Origin: Pseudomonas lijiangensis
GTDB taxonomy: Bacteria > Pseudomonadota > Gammaproteobacteria > Pseudomonadales > Pseudomonadaceae
Assembly: GCF_018968705.1 (NCBI RefSeq)
Contig: NZ_CP076668.1
Coordinates: 4,227,001 to 4,291,000, forward strand
Direction: 5' to 3'
Length of the DNA: 64,000 nt
Within the stretch, counting starts at the first letter, position 1; each line of letters opens with the position of its first letter. The notes beneath the pieces are model-generated. The model had not been told where the DNA came from. It searched no databases and was given only the letters and a program-made list of their open reading frames with translations. Shown one piece after another: positions 26,074 to 35,089 of this stretch. The position numbers and the translations under genes are program-made.

Positions 26074-26231
26074 CTTTCCCGGTTGGCCATCGCGCCGAGC
26101 GCAAAGGGCGAATTGTCAGCCAAGCGAGAGCATTTGTCACAACTATCGAGCCAGCTCGTCCCCCGCTCGCTCGCAGCTCGACAATGAACTGTTACCATGC
26201 GGATTCGATTGCACATCCCCAAGAGCCAATA

Positions 26232-27578
26232 ATGAGCCAACCCTGGAGCCCCGACAGCTGGCGGGCATTACCTATTCAGCAACAACCCTTCTACCCTGAC
26301 GCTGCGCATCTGGCAGAAGTCGAACAACGCCTGGCCAGCTATCCGCCACTGGTGTTTGCCGGTGAAGCCCGTGACCTGCGTCGCCAGTTTGCCGAAGCCT
26401 CCCAAGGCCGTGCCTTCCTGCTGCAAGGCGGCGACTGCGCTGAAAGCTTCATGGAGTTTTCGGCGGCGAAGATCCGCGACACCTTCAAAGTGCTGTTGCA
26501 AATGGCCGTTGTGATGACCTTTGCCGCTGGCTGCCCGGTGGTCAAGGTCGGGCGCATGGCCGGACAATTCGCCAAGCCGCGCTCCTCCAACGATGAAACC
26601 ATCGATGGCGTGACCTTACCGGCCTATCGTGGCGATATCGTCAACGCCATCGGCTTCGACGAAAAAAGCCGTGTGCCGGACCCGGAGCGCCTTCTGCAGG
26701 CGTATCACCAGTCCACGGCCACACTGAACCTGCTGCGAGCCTTCGCTCAGGGCGGTTTTGCCGATCTGCATCAGGTTCATCAGTGGAACCTGGATTTCAT
26801 CGCCAACTCGGCACTGGCGCAGAAGTACAGCCAACTGGCTGACCGCATCGACGAAACCCTGGCATTCATGCGCGCCTGCGGCATGGACAGCTCGCCACAG
26901 CTACGTGAAACGAGCTTCTTCACCGCCCACGAAGCCTTGCTGCTGAACTACGAAGAAGCCTTCGTGCGCCGCGACAGCCTGACCAACGACTACTACGACT
27001 GCTCGGCCCACATGCTGTGGATCGGCGACCGCACCCGGCAACTGGACGGCGCCCACGTGGAGTTCCTGCGCGGGGTCAATAACCCGATCGGGGTCAAGGT
27101 CGGCCCGAGCATGAACACCGATGACCTTATTCGCCTGATCGACATCCTCAACCCGGACAACGACCCGGGCCGCCTGAACCTCATCGCCCGCATGGGCGCG
27201 AACAAGGTCGGCGAGCACTTGCCACAACTGATCCGGGCAGTGGAGCGGGAAGGCCGCAAGGTGCTGTGGAGTTCCGACCCGATGCATGGCAATACCATCA
27301 AGGCCAGCAGCGGCTACAAGACCCGTGACTTTGCGCAGATCCTTGGGGAAGTGAAACAGTTCTTCCAGGTGCATCAGGCCGAAGGTACTTACGCAGGCGG
27401 TATCCATATCGAAATGACCGGCCAAAACGTCACCGAATGCATCGGCGGCGCACGTCCGATTACCGAAGACGGGTTGTCGGATCGTTACCACACCCACTGC
27501 GACCCACGGATGAATGCCGATCAGTCGCTGGAGCTGGCGTTCCTGATTGCCGAGACGTTGAAACAAGTGAAACGCTGA
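26232..27578 (+). CDS. 3-deoxy-7-phosphoheptulonate synthase, class II
   Basis: This 448-residue plant-type (class II) DAHP synthase condenses phosphoenolpyruvate and erythrose 4-phosphate, the first step of the shikimate pathway. Conserved segments include [11 protein letters not shown] (metal-binding Cys), [48 protein letters not shown] and [15 protein letters not shown]. The start is ATG 26232 ([11 protein letters not shown]), which fits the family; an earlier in-frame start adds 16 unrelated residues. Short class II enzymes of this type often feed secondary metabolism as well as aromatic amino acids. Confidence 0.92.
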   Translation: MSQPWSPDSWRALPIQQQPFYPDAAHLAEVEQRLASYPPLVFAGEARDLRRQFAEASQGRAFLLQGGDCAESFMEFSAAKIRDTFKVLLQMAVVMTFAAGCPVVKVGRMAGQFAKPRSSNDETIDGVTLPAYRGDIVNAIGFDEKSRVPDPERLLQAYHQSTATLNLLRAFAQGGFADLHQVHQWNLDFIANSALAQKYSQLADRIDETLAFMRACGMDSSPQLRETSFFTAHEALLLNYEEAFVRRDSLTNDYYDCSAHMLWIGDRTRQLDGAHVEFLRGVNNPIGVKVGPSMNTDDLIRLIDILNPDNDPGRLNLIARMGANKVGEHLPQLIRAVEREGRKVLWSSDPMHGNTIKASSGYKTRDFAQILGEVKQFFQVHQAEGTYAGGIHIEMTGQNVTECIGGARPITEDGLSDRYHTHCDPRMNADQSLELAFLIAETLKQVKR

Positions 27579-27585
27579 AAAACCG

Positions 27586-27684
27586 GTAGGAGCGCGCTTG
27601 CCCGCGACCGGCTGCGCAGCAGTCGTAAATTTGCGAGCGCTTCGCACTCGGTCGTCGGAGTGCCGCTCAGGGCAAGCGCGCTCC
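27586..27684. repeat. REP/BIME inverted pair
   Basis: GGAGCGCGCTTGCCC (27589-27603) is repeated in perfect inverse at 27670-27684, enclosing a second GC-rich imperfect hairpin. This is a typical paired Pseudomonas REP. It begins 8 bases after the DAHP synthase stop and may act as its 3' end. Confidence 0.85.
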
Positions 27685-27726
27685 ATTAACCTTGCAATTC
27701 ATGATGTTGCGTTATATTTGATGAAA

Positions 27727-27776
27727 GCGAATTCATTCGTGAAGGCCGATATTCGCGAATGAATTCGCTCCCACAA
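27727..27776. repeat. REP pair fused to the end of the YcaQ-type gene
   Basis: GCGAATTCATTCGTGAA (27727-27743) and TTCGCGAATGAATTCGC (27752-27768) are inverted with one mismatch, continuing into the CTCCCAC end of the REP consensus. The stop codon and last codons of the gene at 27733-28935 lie inside this element. Confidence 0.85.
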
Positions 27777-28935
27777 TCCGTATGTCTGGAAGCCCCAACC
27801 AGTCGGCCAGTTGGCGCAGGTTCTGGATAAGAGCCTGCCTGCCCTCCTCGTCCAGCCCGCGCTCCTCTTCATGCACAGCATGCACTGCCAGGCAACCGGT
27901 CGCCCGCTCGGAGCGAAGGTCGACACGTGCGGCAATACGCTCGTTGTGCAGGAACGGCAAGACGTAATAGCCGTAGACCCGCTTGTGCTGCGGGGTGTAG
28001 ATCTCCAGGCGATAGCGGAAGTCGAACAGCCGCTCTGTGCGCGCACGCTCCCAGATCAGGGAGTCGAACGGCGACAGCAGCGCGCTGGCTGATACCTTGC
28101 GCGGCACGGGGATATCCGGCAGACAGAATGCAGGCTGTTTCCAGCCCTCGACCCGAACCCGTTGCAGCGCGCCCGCCTCGACCAGTTCAGCCAGGGCAAC
28201 ACGACTGGGTAACGGGTCCTGTCGGAAGTAATCTCGCAAGTCCTTTTCCGTACCGACACCCAAGGCCTTCACCGCATGCAGCAACAGGCTACGCTGTGCC
28301 TGGGCTTCATCGATTTCCGGATGATCGAGGATTGCTGCGGGAAGCACGCGCTCCGGCAGATCATACAAACGCTCGAAACCACGACGCCCGGCCACCGTTA
28401 CCTCCCCGGCAGCAAACAACCACTCCAGCGCAAGCTTTTCGGCACTCCAGTCCCACCAGGGACCTGCACGCTCCTGCCGAGAAGCCAGGCTGCCAGCACC
28501 CAGGGCGCCTCGCTCACGAACGGCCTGCAAGACGCGCTCGATAACCGGCTGCTGCTCACGACCAAAACGCGCCAGTTGCTGATAAATACCCTCGCCTTGG
28601 GCTGCCCGCCGCATGCGCCAGCGCATCAGCGGATAAAACTCGATGGGCAGCAAAGAAGCCTCGTGCCCCCAATATTCGAATAACGTGCGATACCGCCCCT
28701 GACTCCAGGCAGCCTGATCCAGCAGCGTCTGCGAATAATTTCCCAGCCGTGAATACAGCGGCAGGTAGTGAGAACGCACGAGGGCATTGACCGAATCGAT
28801 CTGCAACACGCCGAGCCGTCGGATCAACTGCGTGACGTGGTTGGCCTTGATGATGGCTGGCGGCTGGCGTCCCGTGAAACCCTGAGCGGCCAGTGTCAGA
28901 CGACGTGCTTGCTTGAGGGACAGTTCTGCAGACAT
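27733..28935 (-). CDS. YcaQ/AlkX-type interstrand-crosslink DNA glycosylase
   Basis: This 400-residue protein belongs to the winged-helix YcaQ (HTH_42) family, which unhooks DNA interstrand crosslinks. The catalytic QxD motif is present as QID in LGVLQIDSVNALVRSHYLPLY near residue 45. Other family blocks are FEYWGHEASLLP, RRGFERLYDLPERV, and SPFDSLIWERARTERLFDFRYRLEIYTP with KRVYGYYVLPFL. The final residues (IVGANSFANIGLHE and the stop) are encoded by the REP palindrome at 27727-27776, so the native C-terminus has been replaced or extended there. Core motifs are intact and function is probably retained. Confidence 0.88.
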   Translation of the reverse strand: MSAELSLKQARRLTLAAQGFTGRQPPAIIKANHVTQLIRRLGVLQIDSVNALVRSHYLPLYSRLGNYSQTLLDQAAWSQGRYRTLFEYWGHEASLLPIEFYPLMRWRMRRAAQGEGIYQQLARFGREQQPVIERVLQAVRERGALGAGSLASRQERAGPWWDWSAEKLALEWLFAAGEVTVAGRRGFERLYDLPERVLPAAILDHPEIDEAQAQRSLLLHAVKALGVGTEKDLRDYFRQDPLPSRVALAELVEAGALQRVRVEGWKQPAFCLPDIPVPRKVSASALLSPFDSLIWERARTERLFDFRYRLEIYTPQHKRVYGYYVLPFLHNERIAARVDLRSERATGCLAVHAVHEEERGLDEEGRQALIQNLRQLADWLGLPDIRIVGANSFANIGLHE

Positions 28936-29000
28936 TCGATACTCCCGAGCGAGTCTGCAACGCTAGCCGATAATGCAACGCTCTGTCAGCGATTCCAGCG

Positions 29001-29747
29001 TTAGAGCTTGAACATCAGGATCACGGCACAGAACACCAGGAACAGGCAGAACAGGTAACGCAGAAGGCGCTCGGGCATAGAATGCGCAAGCCTTACGCCC
29101 CAACTCACGCTGGCCAGGCCACCAATCGCGAGAGGAATTCCCATGGACCAGTTCACATGATCATGCAGCGCATAGGTGAACAAGGTAATCGCCGTACTCG
29201 GCACCGCCAGAGTCAGTGCCAGCCCTTGGGCAACCACCTGAGTCGCACCGAACACGCTGGTAAGGATAGGCGTGGCAACCACTCCACCGCCAACCCCGAA
29301 TAACCCGCCCGTGACGCCAGAGCCTACACCCAGCAGCCATAGCCAGTTGACGTGACGCAGTTGCGTACTGGCCTGGCTCTTTCGCGAGAACATCTGGGCG
29401 AGGTTGAAAATCGTCAGCAGGATCAGGAAAATCACAAACCCGAGACGCATGTGCTGTGGATCGACCCTGACCGCCAGCAAGGACGTGAGCCATGCCAGAA
29501 AGAAGCTGGGAACAATGAGCATCAACGCATTGCGCAGCAACACACGGTTACGCTGGTTATAACGCCACAAGGCCAGCAGGACATTGGGCAACACCATCAG
29601 CAGTGCAGTCCCCTGCGCCAGTTGCTGATCGAGACCGAACAGCACCCCCAGTGCCGGGATCGCGACCAGACCACCACCAATCCCGAAGAGTCCACCCAGG
29701 GTACCCATTGCGGCACCCATCAACACAAACATCACAACTTCAATCAC
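29001..29747 (-). CDS. TauE/SafE-family sulfite/organosulfonate exporter-like protein
   Basis: This 248-residue integral membrane protein has about 8 predicted segments. It carries the duplicated family motif: GGLFGIGGGLVAIPAL near residue 20 and GGLFGVGGGVVATPIL near residue 146. Members export sulfite, sulfoacetate or related anions, but the substrate here cannot be told. It is on the same strand as the YcaQ-type gene and divergent from ohrR. Confidence 0.9.
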   Translation of the reverse strand: MIEVVMFVLMGAAMGTLGGLFGIGGGLVAIPALGVLFGLDQQLAQGTALLMVLPNVLLALWRYNQRNRVLLRNALMLIVPSFFLAWLTSLLAVRVDPQHMRLGFVIFLILLTIFNLAQMFSRKSQASTQLRHVNWLWLLGVGSGVTGGLFGVGGGVVATPILTSVFGATQVVAQGLALTLAVPSTAITLFTYALHDHVNWSMGIPLAIGGLASVSWGVRLAHSMPERLLRYLFCLFLVFCAVILMFKL

Positions 29748-29939
29748 ACCACGTCCCCAGTCAGCCCACGAGGGTGAATGCTACGCAGTCTTGACCCGCA
29801 GGCATACGGCCAGTAGCAACATATCGTGCATGGTCCCTCAACGACTCGTATCCTGTACCCGTGAACGCCCGGATTTATCTGGCGCATTAAAGATCACGAC
29901 ACTAAATTAGATGAACGCCACCACTCACGAGGATCGCCC

Positions 29940-30413
29940 ATGAATGCCGAAGACCGCCTTGACCCCGAGGCTTCTGCCGATTGCGACTCGTTGCTGCTGG
30001 ATAACCAACTGTGTTTCGCGCTCTATTCCACTTCGCTGATGATGACCAAGGTCTACAAACCCTTGCTCCAGGCGCTGGGACTCACCTACCCGCAGTATCT
30101 GGCCATGATGGTGCTGTGGGAGAAAGACGGTTTGACCGTCGGCGATGTCAGCACACGCCTGCTGACCGATCCCGGCTCATTGACGCCACTGCTCAAACGT
30201 CTGGAAGCCGAAGGCTTCATCAGCCGCACCCGCAGCAAGGAAGACGAACGCGTGGTCCTGCTGCACCTGACAGAGCAAGGCCGTGCCCTTCAGCAAAAAG
30301 CCAGAGATGTTCCTGGCTGCATCCTCTCCTCAAGTGGCCTGACGCTGGACAAGCTGCGCGTGCTGCAGCGCGCGTTGCTGGACCTTCGCACCCATCTGCA
30401 GGACAGCCTGTAG
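29940..30413 (+). CDS. ohrR: Organic-hydroperoxide-sensing repressor OhrR (MarR family)
   Basis: This 157-residue MarR-type winged-helix regulator carries the OhrR sensing cysteine C25 (DNQLCFALYS) and the resolving C127 (VPGCILSS), the two-Cys type that forms an intersubunit disulfide on oxidation. The wing contains SRTRSKEDERVVLLHLT. In the reduced state it represses ohr, which follows 243 bp downstream on the same strand. The order ohrR-ohr matches P. aeruginosa. Confidence 0.95.
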   Translation: MNAEDRLDPEASADCDSLLLDNQLCFALYSTSLMMTKVYKPLLQALGLTYPQYLAMMVLWEKDGLTVGDVSTRLLTDPGSLTPLLKRLEAEGFISRTRSKEDERVVLLHLTEQGRALQQKARDVPGCILSSSGLTLDKLRVLQRALLDLRTHLQDSL

Positions 30414-30534
30414 GCTGACGGCAAGCCGCTCATGCACTGCGGCACTCTGCCGACGAACGGTAACCCCCCCTTCAAGCCATTGTTTTAAATGGATTTAAGT
30501 AGCTGAAAAAACTCCGCACGAGAGTTTCTTCAGG

Positions 30535-30625
30535 GCCAAGCATTTCAGATTCCCAAAAATTAACTTGCGCGCTAAATATTTGCGCTATAAATTTACAACC
30601 ACTTAGTTAGCGCACAAGATTATTG
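30535..30625 (+). promoter_or_regulatory. Probable OhrR operator and ohr promoter region
   Basis: Between ohrR and ohr lies an AT-rich near-palindrome, GCGCTAAATATTTGCGC, at about 30569-30585, with related GCGC and TTAGTTAGCGC repeats on either side. Position and symmetry fit a MarR/OhrR site. I did not align it to a known box, so this is inference. The rest of 30414-30656 holds no gene. Confidence 0.5.
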
Positions 30626-30656
30626 CGAACAATCAACCAACCTGCGAGGCAATGCC

Positions 30657-31076
30657 ATGAACACTCTCTACACTGCTGTTGCAACTGCTACCGGTGGCCG
30701 TGACGGTCGTGCCGTTTCCAGCGACAAGATCCTCGACGTCAAACTGGCGACCCCCAAAGAACTCGGTGGTGCAGGCGGCGAAGCCACCAACCCCGAGCAA
30801 CTGTTTGCTGCCGGTTACTCGGCCTGCTTCATCGGCGCCCTGAAATTCGTCGCTGGCCAGAGCAAACGCAGCATTCCGGCTGACGCCTCGATCACTGCCC
30901 ATGTCGGCATTGGTCAGATTCCGGGCGGCTTCGGTCTGGACATTGACTTGCACATCAGCCTGCCAGGTCTGGAACAAGCCGATGCCCAACAACTGGTCGA
31001 TGCTGCTCACCAGGTCTGCCCTTACTCCAACGCCACCCGCGGCAATGTCGACGTGCGTCTGCATGTAACTGTCTAA
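30657..31076 (+). CDS. ohr: Organic hydroperoxide resistance peroxidase Ohr
   Basis: This 139-residue OsmC/Ohr-family thiol peroxidase reduces fatty-acid and alkyl hydroperoxides with lipoylated-protein electrons. Peroxidatic C57 (GYSACFIGAL) and resolving C121 (QVCPYSNATRGN) are both present, as is the N-terminal Arg17 needed for catalysis. It is followed 23 bp later by an alpha/beta-hydrolase gene, suggesting an ohr-hydrolase operon. Confidence 0.95.
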   Translation: MNTLYTAVATATGGRDGRAVSSDKILDVKLATPKELGGAGGEATNPEQLFAAGYSACFIGALKFVAGQSKRSIPADASITAHVGIGQIPGGFGLDIDLHISLPGLEQADAQQLVDAAHQVCPYSNATRGNVDVRLHVTV

Positions 31077-31099
31077 ACCCACCGGTACAGGAGTCGAAC

Positions 31100-32119
31100 A
31101 TGAAAACCCTCAGCAAAGTCTTGACCGGTACTCTTCTGGCCCTGTCCGTTGGCAGCGCCTTTGCCTCAGGCAGTACGGACATCGAGCACAACACCCAACG
31201 CTTTCTGGATGCCCTGAACTCGGGCACCGGCAAGCCAATCGAGCAGTTGTCGCCCAAGGATGCCCGTGCGGTACTGGTCGGCGCTCAAGCCGGGGTCAAG
31301 CTGACACTGCCCAAGGCCGAGGTCAGCGAGAAAACCATCAAGGTGGACGGCCAGTCCATCAGCCTGAACATCGTGCGCCCTGCCGGTGTGAAGGGGACCT
31401 TGCCGGTCTTCATGTTCTTCCATGGTGGCGGCTGGGTACTGGGGGATTTCCCGACCCACGAACGCCTGGTTCGTGACCTGGTAGAGGGGTCGGGAGCTGT
31501 GGCCGTGTTCGTCAACTACACGCCATCGCCGGAGGCGCATTATCCGACTGCGATCAACCAGGCTTATGCGGCGACAAAGTGGGTCGCCGAGCATGGCAAG
31601 GAAATCAATGTCGATGGCAAACGCCTGGCCGTTGCGGGTAACAGTGTCGGCGGCAACATGGCGGCAGTAGTTGCCCTGATGGCCAAGGACAAAGGCACTC
31701 CGGCGCTCAGATATCAGGTGCTGCTGTGGCCTGTCACGGATGCGAACTTCGATACGGCTTCCTATGAGCAGTACGCCGAAGGACACTTCCTGACCCGCAA
31801 CATGATGAAGTGGTTCTGGGACAACTACACCACCGATGCCGCACAACGTAACGAGATCTATGCCTCGCCGCTGCGTGCCTCCATCGATCAGTTGAAAGGT
31901 CTGCCGCCAGCACTGGTGCAAACGGCAAGTGCAGACGTGCTACGCGACGAGGGTGAAGCTTATGCCCGCAAGCTGGATCAGGCAGGAGTGGCGGTCACGG
32001 CAGTGCGTTACAACGGCATGATCCACGACTACGGCCTGCTCAATGTGGTCAGCCAGGTTCCTGCTGTCCGCTCAGCGATGCTGCAGGCATCTCAGGAGCT
32101 GAAAACGCATCTGAAGTAA
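31100..32119 (+). CDS. Secreted alpha/beta hydrolase paralog in the ohr operon
   Basis: This 339-residue HSL-type esterase has a signal peptide (cleavage near AFA, residue 22), HGGGW at 108-112, GNSVGGN with Ser182, and the same Asp/His positions as the hydrolase at 2961-3983. The two proteins align almost without gaps and differ mainly in the N-terminal 30-100 region. A GGAG site precedes the ATG and only 23 bp separate it from ohr, so it is probably induced with Ohr by organic peroxides. A role in hydrolysing oxidised lipid or ester products is possible but unproven. Confidence 0.9.
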   Translation: MKTLSKVLTGTLLALSVGSAFASGSTDIEHNTQRFLDALNSGTGKPIEQLSPKDARAVLVGAQAGVKLTLPKAEVSEKTIKVDGQSISLNIVRPAGVKGTLPVFMFFHGGGWVLGDFPTHERLVRDLVEGSGAVAVFVNYTPSPEAHYPTAINQAYAATKWVAEHGKEINVDGKRLAVAGNSVGGNMAAVVALMAKDKGTPALRYQVLLWPVTDANFDTASYEQYAEGHFLTRNMMKWFWDNYTTDAAQRNEIYASPLRASIDQLKGLPPALVQTASADVLRDEGEAYARKLDQAGVAVTAVRYNGMIHDYGLLNVVSQVPAVRSAMLQASQELKTHLK

Positions 32120-32134
32120 AACCGGCAGACACAA

Positions 32135-32160
32135 AAAACCCGCATCGCTGCGGGTTTTTT
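32135..32160. terminator. Bidirectional terminator between the hydrolase gene and efp
   Basis: AAAACCCGC and GCGGGTTTT arms around ATCGCT, with flanking A and T runs, can stop transcripts from both sides. Confidence 0.92.
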
Positions 32161-32186
32161 GCGTATCGGGGGTTACAAAACCATGC

Positions 32187-32756
32187 TTATTTGGCACGGC
32201 CTTTGTAGGAACCGCCGTCACGGGTGTCGATCTCGATCATGTCGCCGATTTCGATGAAGTCAGCAACGCTCAGCTCGGTACCGTTTTTCAGTTTGGCAGG
32301 CTTCATGACCTTGCCCGAAGTGTCGCCACGAGCCGAACCTTCGGTGTAGTCGATCTGACGAACGATGGTGGTCGGCAGCTCTACGGAAACCAGGCGCTCT
32401 TCGAAGAACACGGCTTCGCAGACGTCGGTCATGCCTTCTTCGACGAATGGCAGAACGGCTTCGATGTCTTCGGCGTTCAGTTCGTACATGGTGTAGTCAG
32501 TGGTGTCCATGAACGTGTAGGAGTCACCGCTGATGAAAGACAGGGTGGCTTCCTTGCGATCCAGGATCACGTCGTCCAGCTTGTCGTCGGCGCTGTATAC
32601 GGTTTCAGTCTTGTAACCGGTCAGCAGGTTCTTCAGCTTGGTCTTCATGATCGCGCTGTTACGACCGGACTTGGTGAACTCGGCCTTCTGAACCAGCCAA
32701 GGATCGTTGTCGATACGGATCACGGTACCGGGTTTCAGCTCTTTACCAGTTTTCAT
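32187..32756 (-). CDS. efp: Translation elongation factor P
   Basis: This 189-residue EF-P relieves ribosome stalling at polyproline. It has three beta-barrel domains, and the loop at 30-34 is SGRNS with Arg32 at the tip. Arg32 is the residue rhamnosylated by EarP in Pseudomonas, in contrast to the modified lysine of E. coli. The start is ATG 32756 ([10 protein letters not shown]), the family N-terminus. The modifying enzyme is encoded immediately beyond the promoter on the same strand. Confidence 0.96.
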   Translation of the reverse strand: MKTGKELKPGTVIRIDNDPWLVQKAEFTKSGRNSAIMKTKLKNLLTGYKTETVYSADDKLDDVILDRKEATLSFISGDSYTFMDTTDYTMYELNAEDIEAVLPFVEEGMTDVCEAVFFEERLVSVELPTTIVRQIDYTEGSARGDTSGKVMKPAKLKNGTELSVADFIEIGDMIEIDTRDGGSYKGRAK

Positions 32757-32855
32757 TGCATATATCCGAATTTGGATTGAAATAGCCAAAGGCTCTGTAC
32801 GAGAAATAGCCTGCGCAGGCACTTTTCGTACAGAGCCTGATATCAAGGCCGCGTA

Positions 32856-33989
32856 TCATAGCGAATTTCGACAAAACTGTACCAGCGCCGCTGCAAGATC
32901 GGTTTGCGAGGCCTGTTCCAGACACCAGCGCCCGGCATGTTTTTCGAGCTCGGGCCAGTGAGTGCCCAGCGCCTGCCAGCTTGCAGCGAGATCACGACCG
33001 GCATTCCAGCCCTGCCACAGCTCATTCAGTGCCTGCCCGGCATCAGGCGAAAGCCCGGCAAGATAGAGTTCCAGAAAGGCATCGAGCTTGGGCAGATGGG
33101 CATCGCCTTCCTGCTGATAGATGTGCCACAACATCGGACGCCCGGCCCATTGGGCCCGCACGAAGGAATCCTCGCCCCGCACGACATTGAAATCACAGCA
33201 CCAGAGCAACCGGTCATAGTCCTGCTGCCTGACGAACGGCAGGACCTGAATGCTGAGGGCGCCACGCTTTTGCAAGGCGCCCGCCTGCAAGGCATCGGTT
33301 CCAAGCCAGCGCTGAATGTCGCCCAGCACGCGACCTTCAGGCACCAGCAAATGAGTCGGCCGCTCATCCCTGGCCAACACTTCGAGCCAACTGCCAATAC
33401 CGGGGTTCTCGTAGGCGAACACCGAGATCAGGCGAGCACCGGCACAAGGCACGATACCCAGTTGCTGCAGAAATCCTTGCTGCGCTGACTTGTCTTGCTG
33501 AAAAGCCTGACGCTGTTCGATCAGCGCGTGCTCTCGCAGCAGGCCGCCGGTCGTCTCGCGAAATCCGGGAAAGAAAAAGAATTTCTTCAAACCACTGGAC
33601 TGCAAAGAAGGCAGGCCGTGACAGCCGGTGACCCACTCTTCGGCGCTGAGATAGTCCAGGTTCAGCCACACAGGCCGTGGCGAGCGCGGCAACATCGCTT
33701 CGGTGTAAGCAGTCGGCAGACGGCAGGCGAAGGCCTCGATCACCACATCTGCCACATCAGTGGCTACCCAGCATTCAGGCCAGTGGCAGACGTTCACGCC
33801 CTCATGCCACTGCTGCGCCGCTTCGGTACTGGCCTGGGGATAGAGGCGAACGAACGCCGACAGGTCATCGATCCACAGACGTACATTCAGATCATGCTCG
33901 GCCACCAGTTGCCGGGCCAGGCGCCAGGTCACGCCGACGTCACCATAGTTGTCGACGACGCTACAGAAAATGTCCCAAGAGGCTTTCAT
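32856..33989 (-). CDS. earP: EF-P arginine rhamnosyltransferase EarP
   Basis: This 377-residue GT-B-fold enzyme transfers rhamnose from dTDP-rhamnose to Arg32 of EF-P. The N-terminus MKASWDIFCSVVDNYGDVGV contains the conserved Asp/Gly residues and the catalytic-site region. The C-terminal domain has LPFVRQQDYDRLLWCCDFNVVRGEDSFVRAQWAGRP, which binds the nucleotide sugar. The start is ATG 33989 with an AGGGAG site; a longer in-frame reading upstream overlaps the opposite-strand gene and is not credible. It is encoded 99 bp upstream of efp. Confidence 0.95.
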   Translation of the reverse strand: MKASWDIFCSVVDNYGDVGVTWRLARQLVAEHDLNVRLWIDDLSAFVRLYPQASTEAAQQWHEGVNVCHWPECWVATDVADVVIEAFACRLPTAYTEAMLPRSPRPVWLNLDYLSAEEWVTGCHGLPSLQSSGLKKFFFFPGFRETTGGLLREHALIEQRQAFQQDKSAQQGFLQQLGIVPCAGARLISVFAYENPGIGSWLEVLARDERPTHLLVPEGRVLGDIQRWLGTDALQAGALQKRGALSIQVLPFVRQQDYDRLLWCCDFNVVRGEDSFVRAQWAGRPMLWHIYQQEGDAHLPKLDAFLELYLAGLSPDAGQALNELWQGWNAGRDLAASWQALGTHWPELEKHAGRWCLEQASQTDLAAALVQFCRNSL

Positions 33990-34106
33990 CCCGGCTCCCT
34001 GAGGCTGGATTTTGAAAAACGCTGATTGTCCTTCAGAACAACAGGTTTCCACCAGCGCCAGCCATGGCACAATTGCCACTGTCGCCCACGCCTGGAGTCC
34101 AGAGCC

Positions 34107-34493
34107 ATGCCGTCCTATCCGAATCGCCGCGAACTGTATGTTTCCCTGAAACTGATTCTCTGCATCGCGCTGGGCATCTGGCTGGGAGCGATGGCCGTGG
34201 TTCTGACAGGTTTTGTGTTCTACAAGAACCTGCCCCCGGCACAGACACAGGTACTGGAAAAGGCCGCGGCCCAGTTGCGGGCACCCGCTGCGCCACAGGT
34301 CGAGCCGGAAAATACCATGTTCCAGAAGTACGAGCAGAGCCTGCGTGAAAGCGAAGCCCGTCAGGCCCGCGAACAGGCTCAGGAACAGCAGCAGAAAAAC
34401 TTCAGCCGCTCGAAATGCGACTTCTGGATGCAGCAGGACCGCACGGCCCCCAGCGAAAAAAGCCGTGCGGGCATCAATCAATACTGCGGATAA
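34107..34493 (+). CDS. Small single-pass membrane protein, unknown function
   Basis: This protein of about 128 residues has one transmembrane segment (LILCIALGIWLGAMAVVLTG, about residues 15-35). A Pro/Ala linker, a Gln/Glu/Arg-rich helix likely to form a coiled coil (ESEARQAREQAQEQQQK), and a C-terminal segment with two cysteines (KCDFW and NQYCG) follow. ATG 34107 is chosen as the start of the MPSYPNRRELY family-like N-terminus. The stop is 3 bases before the next ATG, so the two are cotranscribed. I do not recognise the family. Confidence 0.75.
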   Translation: MPSYPNRRELYVSLKLILCIALGIWLGAMAVVLTGFVFYKNLPPAQTQVLEKAAAQLRAPAAPQVEPENTMFQKYEQSLRESEARQAREQAQEQQQKNFSRSKCDFWMQQDRTAPSEKSRAGINQYCG

Positions 34494-34496
34494 CTC

Positions 34497-34979
34497 ATGA
34501 ACAAGGCAGATATCCTGCAACAGATTATCGACAGATTGAAAATCGATCTGGATATCGCTCTGCGTGCCGCGCAGACCGCTTATGAAACCGCAACCCACGA
34601 AGAAAACATCGCAGAGAACAAATACGACACATTGGGTCTGGAAGCCTCATATCTGGCAGCGGGCCAGGCGCGCCGTGTCGAGGAGATACGCCAGTCACTG
34701 GCGCTTTACCAGAGCTGGGCACTCAAGCCATTCGATGAAGCACGCGGCATTCAGACGGGGGATCTGGTTGCCCTTGAAGCCTTGAATGGCCAGGAGCAAT
34801 ACCTGTTCATCGGTCCGGATGCGGCCGGCCTGAAGGTCAATTCAGACAATCAGCCGATTACCGTGATCACCGCTCGTGCGCCTCTGGGGCAGAATCTGCT
34901 GGGCAAATTCGAAGGCGACAGTGTCGAAATCATCATCAATGGCAACCGACAATCCTTCGAGGTCACTCAGGCTGTGTGA
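34497..34979 (+). CDS. GreA/GreB C-terminal-domain-like protein
   Basis: This 160-residue protein has an N-terminal helical hairpin (about 1-75, DILQQIIDRLKIDLDIALRAAQ) and a C-terminal GreA/GreB-like domain (GDLVAL, YLFIGPDAAG, ITVITARAPLGQNLLGKFEGD). The GQNLLGKFEGD block is the Gre/Rnk-type signature. Classical Gre coiled-coil tip acidic residues are not obvious, so it may bind RNA polymerase without stimulating cleavage (inference). It lies directly behind the small membrane protein gene. Confidence 0.8.
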   Translation: MNKADILQQIIDRLKIDLDIALRAAQTAYETATHEENIAENKYDTLGLEASYLAAGQARRVEEIRQSLALYQSWALKPFDEARGIQTGDLVALEALNGQEQYLFIGPDAAGLKVNSDNQPITVITARAPLGQNLLGKFEGDSVEIIINGNRQSFEVTQAV

Positions 34980-35089
34980 CACGCCCATCATTTTCAGGGT
35001 TCCCGCCCAGAGTTTTTGTGGGTAATGTAAACCGTTGTTACTCAGGGACTACATCGCAGCAAGCAAGGACTCAATCAAGGAGATATTTC

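Noticed and set aside
27579..27776. CRISPR-like repeats
   Set aside because: The repeats are inverted palindromes of the REP type, not regularly spaced direct repeats, and there are no cas genes.
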